Shown: in pieces, positions 37,357 through 44,149 of the stretch
Layout of the letters: every line of letters begins with the position of its first letter
How positions within the stretch are numbered: position 1 is the stretch's first letter
From: Anaerotignum sp.
GTDB taxonomy: Bacteria > Bacillota > Clostridia > Lachnospirales > Anaerotignaceae
Assembly (NCBI GenBank): GCA_020024265.1
Contig: JAHHTW010000011.1
Span: 1 to 59,782, forward strand
Direction of reading: 5' to 3'
DNA length: 59,782 nt
The notes under the pieces: model-generated
What the model was told of the DNA's origin: nothing
The model's database searches: none
The model's input: only the letters and a program-made list of their open reading frames with translations
Made by a program: the position numbers and the translations under genes

Positions 37357-38928
37357 TTATCTTCTAAAACAGGTACCATTTGGACTTGTGCCAACAAATA
37401 TACCATTTTCCATTACAATATTTCCTTTTTGTATTGTCATTACAGGTACACCTTGCATCTGTTTTCCTTCATATAAAGAAAAATCAGAACGAGAATGCAA
37501 CTGTTCTGCATATACCTTCAGAGATTTTTGCATATCTACAATCACAACATCTGCATCACTCCCAGGAAGTAATGTACCTTTTTTTGGATATATACCAAAT
37601 ATTTCTGCTGGTTTTTTGGTAATATGTGTCACAAGTTTTTCAATGGGTATTTTCCTTTTTACAACACCTTCATGCAATAAAACAGTTAGATGCGTTTCTA
37701 ATGCAGGATAGCCCGGTAGTACATCCCACATATTCTGATCCAATTGTTTTTCTGCTTTGGTCATTGTGACATTATCTGTACCAACCGTATCCACCACATC
37801 ATCTTCCAAAGCCTTCCATAATGCTTCCACATCTTCACTCTCCCGAAATGGTGGTTCCATTTTCATCTTATTATCTGCTGTACTATGCCTTGTTAAGGAA
37901 AGATATGGGCTTGTTGTTTCTACATGGATACAGAAATGAAATGGTTTCATTTTTCGTAACCGCTCAATAGCGGCTTTTGAAGTCATATGTACAAAATACA
38001 CAGAAACACCACTTTTTTGTGCTAAATAGGACAACCTCATAACCGCTTCTTCCTCCACCATATCAGGATGGGTATCGCTCCAATCTTCTATCGTTGCATT
38101 TGCACCAATGGTATCCTTTACAATTTTGCTTGCCTGTGCTACCAAATGACGGTTTTCTGCATGTACACAAAGAATACAAGGGTTTCTTGCTTTCTTCAAT
38201 TCTCCCATCACTTCCCAAATAAAACCATCATCTACATCCGGAATCATTCCGGGAATGCCATTCATATAGACCTTAAATGATGTGATACCAAAATGTGTCA
38301 CATAATCTTGTATCTCTTTCTTTTGTTCTTCTGTACTGATTACAAAGTGTGGGATAATATCTGTATATGAAAACTGTTGTACCTGTTTCTGAATTTCTGG
38401 AAAAGAAGAAAAATGTGATTGTTGTCCACCCAAATAACAACCAATTGTCGTAATCCCACCCATCACCGCAGATTTTGTTTCTGTAGCCAACTCTCTTTGC
38501 ATTGGTGCAAACAAACCTAAATGTACATGCGGATCTATGATACCCGGCAAAACATACTGATTTGTTGCATCTATGCTGCGCTTTGCTTGCATCAAATGTT
38601 GTCCAACAGCTAATATTTTTCCATTTTTTATGTACACATTTGCATGAAAAACACCTTGATCTGGCAAAACAACATTGCCATTTAAGATTGCAATATCAGC
38701 ATATACTGCTTGAACCATTTGTGTGAGTGACTGCGGTATCTGTGTTCTTTCTATTGTTTTTTCTAAGCAATCTAATTTATCTAATTTTCGGCTGATTTCT
38801 CGCAAAACATCCAATGAACGGCTTTCCATCTCCTGCTTTTCTTTGTACTGTATATCAAATTCTTGCGAAATTTCACGCTCTGTTTTTGACAAATTCCGTA
38901 TATAAGCAGAAAAAAAATCTTTTTCCAT
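37357..38928 (-). CDS. Dihydropyrimidinase/hydantoinase-type amidohydrolase with N-terminal extension
   Basis: This 523-residue cyclic amidohydrolase belongs to the dihydropyrimidinase/hydantoinase/allantoinase family. All binuclear-metal ligands are visible: H134 and H136 (DPHVHLG), carboxylated K219 (TSFKVYMNG), H256 (VHAEN), H314 (FVHMTSK) and D385 (GTDN). It should open a cyclic ureide or imide ring. Residues 1-77 precede the catalytic fold and form a predicted amphipathic, partly coiled helix region (LREISRKLDKLDCLEKTIE) not found in typical members; it may target the enzyme to the shell. The gene lies 3 bp after the BMC-T gene. The substrate is not determinable. Confidence 0.9.
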   Translation of the reverse strand: MEKDFFSAYIRNLSKTEREISQEFDIQYKEKQEMESRSLDVLREISRKLDKLDCLEKTIERTQIPQSLTQMVQAVYADIAILNGNVVLPDQGVFHANVYIKNGKILAVGQHLMQAKRSIDATNQYVLPGIIDPHVHLGLFAPMQRELATETKSAVMGGITTIGCYLGGQQSHFSSFPEIQKQVQQFSYTDIIPHFVISTEEQKKEIQDYVTHFGITSFKVYMNGIPGMIPDVDDGFIWEVMGELKKARNPCILCVHAENRHLVAQASKIVKDTIGANATIEDWSDTHPDMVEEEAVMRLSYLAQKSGVSVYFVHMTSKAAIERLRKMKPFHFCIHVETTSPYLSLTRHSTADNKMKMEPPFRESEDVEALWKALEDDVVDTVGTDNVTMTKAEKQLDQNMWDVLPGYPALETHLTVLLHEGVVKRKIPIEKLVTHITKKPAEIFGIYPKKGTLLPGSDADVVIVDMQKSLKVYAEQLHSRSDFSLYEGKQMQGVPVMTIQKGNIVMENGIFVGTSPNGTCFRR

Positions 38929-38931
38929 AGG

Positions 38932-39555
38932 CTACCTCCCTTCTACAGCGTCAATCACAGATAACGCTGCATCTCTTGCTGCCCTGACTTCTGACTCTGT
39001 TCCCGAAATATACATGCGTCCAAACTTGCCAACAGGTTCAAAAGTAACAATTTTTATATCAGCTTTTTTTTCTGCTTCATTCACTGCAATAGAAATGTAT
39101 GCAGCTGGTTCTACTTCTAAAATAAACAAACTTTCTCCAGGAACCAATATAGAACCTAATCGACCATCACGATTGATTAATTGTGCTTGATATGGATCAA
39201 TATTGGAAATGATCTGCTCTGAAACAATGCGTGGCTGATATCTATCTGTAACAGACAATTCGCACGCATTCAAGATTGCTGCTCCTGCCTGTTTTACTTC
39301 TTCTGGAGAAAATGAATGTAACTCAATCTCTCCATATTCACGTTCTACAATTTGAAAACCTGGTTTTGCATTGGTTTGTTTCAGAGCTGCATTCAATAAA
39401 TGGTACACGCTACTTCCAGGTGCAAGTTCAATATAAAGCTGGGACATACCTGCCAAAGGCACATCTCCCTTTGTCACTGTTCCTGTGATGGCTGCATACT
39501 GAGGCTGCATGTTATCTACAAGTATAAATGTTCTCAAATCCATTTTCTCTTTCAT
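38932..39555 (-). CDS. BMC-T trimeric shell protein (tandem BMC domains)
   Basis: This 207-residue protein contains two tandem BMC domains. It closely resembles the BMC-T of RMM-type loci in mycobacteria: RTFILVDNMQPQYAAITGT at the start, a central SQIISNIDPYQAQLINR and the second-domain VPGESLFILEVEPAAYISIA. It forms pseudohexameric trimers, which in this class can have gated larger pores for metabolites or cofactors. The start has GAGAGG 6 bp upstream. It is placed between a BMC-H gene and the amidohydrolase gene. Confidence 0.93.
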   Translation of the reverse strand: MKEKMDLRTFILVDNMQPQYAAITGTVTKGDVPLAGMSQLYIELAPGSSVYHLLNAALKQTNAKPGFQIVEREYGEIELHSFSPEEVKQAGAAILNACELSVTDRYQPRIVSEQIISNIDPYQAQLINRDGRLGSILVPGESLFILEVEPAAYISIAVNEAEKKADIKIVTFEPVGKFGRMYISGTESEVRAARDAALSVIDAVEGR

Positions 39556-39576
39556 GCCAATCCTCTCCCCGCTTTA

Positions 39577-39840
39577 TTATTTCAAAAATTCATCCATTTC
39601 TTCATTTGGTCTTGCAATAACATGAACAGAAACAAGTTCCCCAACTTTTTGTGCCGCTGCTGCCCCAGCATCTACTGCTGCTTTTACTGCGCCAACATCT
39701 CCTTCAATGATCACCGTGACCAAACCTCCACCAATCAATTTTTTTCCACAAATTTCTACATTTGCTGCTTTTACCATCGCATCTGCCGCCTCAATAGCTG
39801 CAACCAAACCTCTTGTTTCAATAAATCCTTTTGATTTCAT
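39577..39840 (-). CDS. BMC-H hexameric shell protein 2
   Basis: This 87-residue single BMC-domain protein (Pfam BMC type, PduA/EutM-like) has ETRGLVAAIEAADAMVKAAN at the start and GDVGAVKAAVDAGAAAAQKVG in the central helix. The predicted pore loop is LIGGGLV, so the canonical Ser in KIGSG-type pores is replaced by Gly. It would form the hexagonal tiles of the shell facets. The second hexamer gene in the operon differs mainly in the pore edge and the C-terminal tail. Confidence 0.96.
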   Translation of the reverse strand: MKSKGFIETRGLVAAIEAADAMVKAANVEICGKKLIGGGLVTVIIEGDVGAVKAAVDAGAAAAQKVGELVSVHVIARPNEEMDEFLK

Positions 39841-39878
39841 ATTTCTGACCTCCCATCACACAGATTTTGCAAAATTCA

Positions 39879-40175
39879 TCATCTACTTTTATTCATTGAT
39901 ACCATGCTCATATCAATGTCACATGCATCTACAATACCAATAATTGCCAAATCTACTGGACTTTTTTCATTTCCCAAAGCAATTCTTGCACTAGAACCAA
40001 CCGTGACAAGAACAATTTCTCCAACGCTGCAACCAATCGTATCGACTGCAACCAAAAGCTCTCCTGTCAAATTGCCTGATTTATTTATCTTTTGTACTGT
40101 AATCAAACTAAAACCCAAGAGTCCGTCTTTTTTTATGGTTGAAACACATTTGCCTTGTACTTTACAAATATACAT
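39879..40175 (-). CDS. EutN/CcmL pentameric vertex shell protein
   Basis: This 98-residue beta-barrel vertex protein shows the family landmarks: MYICKVQGKCVST at the N-terminus and DTIGCSVGEIVLVTVGSSAR in the middle. Pentamers of this family cap the twelve vertices of the icosahedral shell, and its presence means the locus encodes a closable compartment. It begins 8 bp after the aminotransferase gene. Confidence 0.95.
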   Translation of the reverse strand: MYICKVQGKCVSTIKKDGLLGFSLITVQKINKSGNLTGELLVAVDTIGCSVGEIVLVTVGSSARIALGNEKSPVDLAIIGIVDACDIDMSMVSMNKSR

Positions 40176-40183
40176 ACGGACAC

Positions 40184-41638
40184 CTACTTTCTGTCCAGAA
40201 TATCCTTAATACAATCCAGTGCATAATCAATTTCTTCTGGCTTTGTATAGAAATGTGGTGCAAGACGAATGACTTCACCTCTGCCAGAGCCAATGACATT
40301 TTTCTCTCGTAGCATAGCTTCCATGGTATGAGAATCTACTTTATGACCACAAACAATTGCAGTAGTACCACCCTTTTTCCGAATATCAAAAGGGCTAATT
40401 GTAGTCAATTCTCGCTCCAATACACCTTGCAGCGCATAAGCGCTCAGCATATCAATACGATCTTTGATTCTAGCGGGGTTCACCTCATTGATAATCTCCA
40501 ATCCAGCTCTTACAGCATAGGCATTCAATACAGGTGGTGTACCTGTATCAAATCGGCTTGCTGTATTAGACCAATCATTGTATCTGGTTTGGAATAAAAA
40601 TGGATTCTTCTGCCCAAACCATCCTGTGACAGATGGTGCCAGTTCTTGAATCAATGCTTGATTCACATACATAAAAGCAATACCGGGAATACCAAAAAGA
40701 TACTTCAAACAACCAGATACTAAAATATCAATATTCATTTTTTTGACATCCACAGGATCTGTCCCCAAGCACTGATATGCATCTACCAAAATCAATGAAC
40801 CTTTGCTATGTGCAATTTCTGCGATTTTGGCAATATCTTGTTTGAAACCATTTAAGTAATATACCTGTGTAATAGATGTCAGCAATGTATTTTCATCAAT
40901 ATATCTTTCATATTCACTCATATCAATTTGATGATTTTCATTCACAGAAATAAAATCCACCTTGGCACCATGGCGCTGATTTGCCAGCCATACATGATCC
41001 ACTGTCGGAAATTCAGCATCTGTGACAACGATTTTCTTTCTCTTTCCAGAATAGTCCAATGCATTTGCAATGGAACTGACCAAATCAGAAACTGATGCTG
41101 CAACCGCGATTTCATTCGGATCTGCATGAATCAGCTTGGCAAATTCAGCTTTTGCCAATTCCACTTCCTCACACCAAGAATCCCAATCCATACCTACTCC
41201 ACCCCAATTTTCCAAATAACGGTAAATTGCGGATAATACTCTTTTTGATTGGGCACTTTGTGAACAATTTCCAAGATGTGCTACATTTTTTAAAATTGGA
41301 AATTCCGCTCTCCATTTTTCCACCTCAGATTCGCTGATCAGGCCTTGATACGGTACTGATTGAATCTGTGCAGACGAAGGCATGATGTACATATTTGATT
41401 TCTTTGTCATAGGCGTTGCCGGCTGTGAATATGGTTTCTGTATCGTAGAGGTTGGTATGGGATTGGTCTGGTACCTTACCTGTGACACACCCTGTTCTTT
41501 TGTAGCAAAAGTAATCTGTTTTCGTTCTGCTGCTTCTTTTGCAACCGCAGTGATCACGTCACCCGGATTGATATAAATGATATTTTCTCCTTTTGATGCA
41601 CAAAATTCAATGTCTTGTGCTGTATAAAACTTCTTCAC
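40184..41638 (-). CDS. Class V PLP enzyme with EutQ-like N-terminal domain
   Basis: This 484-residue protein has three parts. Residues 1-50 (FYTAQDIE, NPGDVITAVAKEAA) resemble the small N-terminal domain of EutQ/EutT-type BMC proteins. Residues 51-105 are a Pro/Ser/Gln-rich linker. From about 110 to the end is a class V aminotransferase/desulfurase-like fold with D286 and Q289 (LVDAYQC) and the PLP Lys K312 (SGCLKYLFG). It could transaminate, deaminate or lyse a small amino acid; cysteine desulfurase, ureidoglycine aminotransferase and kynureninase relatives are all in this fold. The N-terminal domain and linker suggest encapsulation. The gene lies between shell genes. Confidence 0.88.
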   Translation of the reverse strand: MKKFYTAQDIEFCASKGENIIYINPGDVITAVAKEAAERKQITFATKEQGVSQVRYQTNPIPTSTIQKPYSQPATPMTKKSNMYIMPSSAQIQSVPYQGLISESEVEKWRAEFPILKNVAHLGNCSQSAQSKRVLSAIYRYLENWGGVGMDWDSWCEEVELAKAEFAKLIHADPNEIAVAASVSDLVSSIANALDYSGKRKKIVVTDAEFPTVDHVWLANQRHGAKVDFISVNENHQIDMSEYERYIDENTLLTSITQVYYLNGFKQDIAKIAEIAHSKGSLILVDAYQCLGTDPVDVKKMNIDILVSGCLKYLFGIPGIAFMYVNQALIQELAPSVTGWFGQKNPFLFQTRYNDWSNTASRFDTGTPPVLNAYAVRAGLEIINEVNPARIKDRIDMLSAYALQGVLERELTTISPFDIRKKGGTTAIVCGHKVDSHTMEAMLREKNVIGSGRGEVIRLAPHFYTKPEEIDYALDCIKDILDRK

Positions 41639-41686
41639 TCCCTACCTCTCCTTTCTTTTTAAAATCAATATACTATATGATACACA

Positions 41687-41962
41687 TCATTCTTCTTGTG
41701 GCAGAAACATTTCCAACAAACCAGCATTTGGTCTTGGAATAACATGTACAGAAACCACTTCCCCTACCCGTTGGGCTGCTGCTGCACCTGAATCAACAGC
41801 TGCTTTTACTGCACCAACATCACCTTTTATGACAATTGTTACATAACCACCACCAATTTCTATTTGCCCAACCAATTCCACATTTGCTGCCTTTATCATA
41901 GCATCTGCTGCTTCAATGCTTCCAACAAAACCTTTTGTTTCGATAAAACCATAAGAATTCAT
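41687..41962 (-). CDS. BMC-H hexameric shell protein 1
   Basis: This 91-residue single BMC-domain hexamer protein has the core ETKGFVGSIEAADAMIKAAN and GDVGAVKAAVDSGAAAAQRVG. The pore loop is EIGGGYV. Compared with the second hexamer it has an acidic residue before the pore and a short hydrophobic C-terminal tail (LLEMFLPQEE). It is the first shell gene after the small unknown gene that opens the operon. Confidence 0.96.
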   Translation of the reverse strand: MNSYGFIETKGFVGSIEAADAMIKAANVELVGQIEIGGGYVTIVIKGDVGAVKAAVDSGAAAAQRVGEVVSVHVIPRPNAGLLEMFLPQEE

Positions 41963-41980
41963 ATATACATCCCCCTCAAA

Positions 41981-42427
41981 TCATAAAATCTTTTTCCCTA
42001 AAAGAATCCTCTTGACCGGACTCATTTGATCATTTGTAGTCTTACGCATTTTAGGAATCAACTTTTCACTTCCCTCTGCCCATACCAATCCATATCCCAG
42101 TAAATGTTCAAACATGGAAAAATCAATCATTGGATTATATCCTCTTTTGCGTAGACTTTGATATATTTCTAAATCTTCCTGAAACTTATATATCACCCAC
42201 CAATATAAACGTTCTTGTTTTGGTAAATCTAAGTTTTCTTCATAAAACAAAGATACACCTTGTTCTCTTGCAATTCGTTCTACCTCTGGCATCAATGCTT
42301 TTTGGTCTTCCTGAAAAAACGGAGGACTTAGTGCAATTCGTTTTGCCTCGCCTGCTACACATTCACCAAAAGCTGTTATCATGCCCAAAATAAAAGAAAT
42401 TCTATCAATCTCGCCTATCAAACTCAC
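41981..42427 (-). CDS. Unknown 148-residue protein opening the BMC operon
   Basis: I do not recognise this protein. It is 148 residues, mostly helical and soluble, with an N-terminal FILGMITAFGECVAGEAKRIAL segment and a central aromatic-rich LYWWVIYKFQEDLEIYQSLRKRG; the C-terminus is basic. No signal peptide, metal motif or nucleotide motif is visible. It begins with GTG at 42427 (or a TTG two codons later), with AAAGGGAG close upstream. It is first in the operon, 18 bp before the first shell gene. It could be a core assembly factor, chaperone or small enzyme of the pathway. Confidence 0.75.
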   Translation of the reverse strand: MSLIGEIDRISFILGMITAFGECVAGEAKRIALSPPFFQEDQKALMPEVERIAREQGVSLFYEENLDLPKQERLYWWVIYKFQEDLEIYQSLRKRGYNPMIDFSMFEHLLGYGLVWAEGSEKLIPKMRKTTNDQMSPVKRILLGKKIL

Positions 42428-42465
42428 CTACTCCCTTTCCATTTTGTGTATGTTGTCGCTTTCTT

Positions 42466-42515
42466 GTTGTAAATTATAACAGCTATGCTATAATATTTCT
42501 GTAAATCATTTTACA
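42466..42515. promoter_or_regulatory. Divergent promoter with Crp/Fnr-type palindrome
   Basis: TGTAAA-TCAT-TTTACA spans 42500-42515. On the minus strand TATAAT (42478-42473) predicts a BMC-operon start near 42466, 41.5 bp from the palindrome centre: class II activation geometry. On the plus strand TATAAT (42489-42494) predicts the regulator's own start near 42501, inside the palindrome, which fits autorepression. Confidence 0.7.
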
Positions 42516-42642
42516 AATATGAATTTTTTTATGTTTTTCGTATAAAAAAATATCTTTGAAAATCATTTTATTATTTTTTGTGATATATGAAATTTCTACC
42601 TTTTCGAAAATACAAATACAATCAAAGAAACGAGGGATTATG

Positions 42643-43350
42643 ATGAAACATAATTTTATTGATGAGATGGATAGATATATGGATTATTCTCCATGGGTTA
42701 CAATGCCAGACACAGATTGGTCTACTGTGATTAAAAATTTACAGCCAAAACTTTTTAGAAAAAATTCTATTATATACCATCAAAAAGACAAACCTGATTA
42801 TGTTTATCTTGTAAAAAAAGGACGTGTGCGACTGGATATATATAGTTTCAATGGAGAAAAAATCAGCTTATTCATTGCAGATCAAGGGACTTTCTTTGGT
42901 GAGTTATCTCCCATTGATTCTATGGCAAACATGTGTAGCGCCACCGCTGCCATAGACTCTTTACTATACTCTATTCCTGTTTCTACTTTTATGGCAGAAA
43001 TCAATCAAAACCACGAATTTGCCTGTAATATATTAAAAATGATGGCAAAAAAAATACGTTTGATCTCTGTGCAGGTCAGACAGCTTTCGTTTAACGATTC
43101 AAATTATCGCGTATGCTCTGCCTTATCCAATCTTGTGCATCAATATGGTAAACCAGAGGCAGATGGTTCTTATCAGTTAAGTATTAAATTTACACACCAA
43201 GAAATGGCTGACTTAACAGGACTTTCCCGAGTAACCGTATCTAACATTCTTTCTGCGCTCACCGCGGAAGGTATTTTAGGAAAACAGGATGGATTTTTGA
43301 TTATTAAAAACTTAAATGCCGTTCATCAATATCTTATGGAAACATATTAA
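42643..43350 (+). CDS. Crp/Fnr-family regulator divergent from the BMC operon
   Basis: This 235-residue protein has an N-terminal cyclic-nucleotide-binding-like beta-roll (about 35-130, with GTFFGELSPID), a dimerisation helix (ILKMMAKKIRLISVQVRQL) and a C-terminal winged HTH (FTHQEMADLTGLSRVTVSNIL). No N-terminal Cys cluster for Fe-S is present, so it is not a classical Fnr O2 sensor; the ligand is unknown. The ATG at 42643 has GAGGG 6 bp upstream; the ATG immediately before is only 3 bp away. It is divergently placed at the head of the BMC locus with a shared palindrome. A terminator ends the gene. Confidence 0.9.
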   Translation: MKHNFIDEMDRYMDYSPWVTMPDTDWSTVIKNLQPKLFRKNSIIYHQKDKPDYVYLVKKGRVRLDIYSFNGEKISLFIADQGTFFGELSPIDSMANMCSATAAIDSLLYSIPVSTFMAEINQNHEFACNILKMMAKKIRLISVQVRQLSFNDSNYRVCSALSNLVHQYGKPEADGSYQLSIKFTHQEMADLTGLSRVTVSNILSALTAEGILGKQDGFLIIKNLNAVHQYLMETY

Positions 43351-43376
43351 TATATCTTGACCAATACAAAAGACAC

Positions 43377-43417
43377 AAATCAATGCAGTGCCACCTTACA
43401 TGGCACTGCATTGATTT
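43377..43417 (+). terminator. Terminator of the Crp-family gene
   Basis: A perfect 17-bp stem (core CAATGCAGTGCCA) with a 7-nt loop lies 27 bp after the stop codon. There is only a short T tract, but the stem is strong. It marks the right boundary of the BMC locus. Confidence 0.75.
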
Positions 43418-44034
43418 GACAACCTCACTAGCAGGTCTAACCTTCCTATCTACAGGTCTTATTTTTTTGTTGATTTTGCTAACCTGAAACGAGTATACAT
43501 CTCTTTGCTTCCCAAATTGATGCTTCAGATTCTAATAGTCTTCATAAATACATGGACATTCGGTAAAAATCCCAGCTAAAGATAAATTACTATAAATTTC
43601 GCAAAAACAAACAGACATGGTTTTGCATTTTCTTAAGAAAATGAAGCTACAATATATCATTTTGAAAGGAAAACACAAGCCATGCCGGACAAAATTATAT
43701 TAACCAAACAAGAAAGCAAGCAAAGGAAAGCTGAAAAGCATTGCTTTTTGCTCCCCTCAAAAAAGTCTGAAAATCGCCTCCTTCTCTGACTTTTGAGCAT
43801 CTGTCATACCATTTCACCATTGATCCCATATTGTGTGAACAAAACGCATGCCCAGAAAAATCAGATGAAACTACCAGAGTCTTTTATTCCCTGTCCATAT
43901 TTGATTTTGTGGACTTTACACAGTTTTTGCATCATAAAAAGCATTGTTTGTTCTAACTTTTTGCATGTTTTCTTATATCGAATGTTACCCAACAACTCTG
44001 TCCTTTTTTTCCAGAACCATTGTTTCCAAACACA
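43418..44034. other. Intergenic region, no supported gene
   Basis: The region holds only short frames. A 35-codon plus-strand frame starting at 43682 has a weak AAAGGA site, and an imperfect CAAAAAAGTC/GACTTTTG hairpin lies at about 43760-43800. Neither is enough for a gene call. It separates the BMC locus from a lipoprotein gene. Confidence 0.45.
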
Positions 44035-44035
44035 T

Positions 44036-44076
44036 AAAAAATAGCGGAAGAAAACATTGTTTTGTCTTCTTCCGCT
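44036..44076 (-). terminator. Terminator of the stalk-domain lipoprotein gene
   Basis: On the minus strand AGCGGAAGAAGACA pairs with TGTTTTCTTCCGCT and is followed by ATTTTTT. It lies about 75 bp after the stop codon. Confidence 0.8.
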
Positions 44077-44149
44077 CTCTCTATCATGCTTTTCTAAAAT
44101 GTATCTTGCGCAGTCGTCACAAGCTCTGATTTGATTTTTGATATCTGCA

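Noticed and set aside
37357..38928. Assigning the amidohydrolase as a specific dihydropyrimidinase, hydantoinase or allantoinase
   Set aside because: The metal ligands are common to all these enzymes and the N-terminus is atypical. No N-carbamoyl amidohydrolase or allantoate-processing gene is nearby to decide between them.
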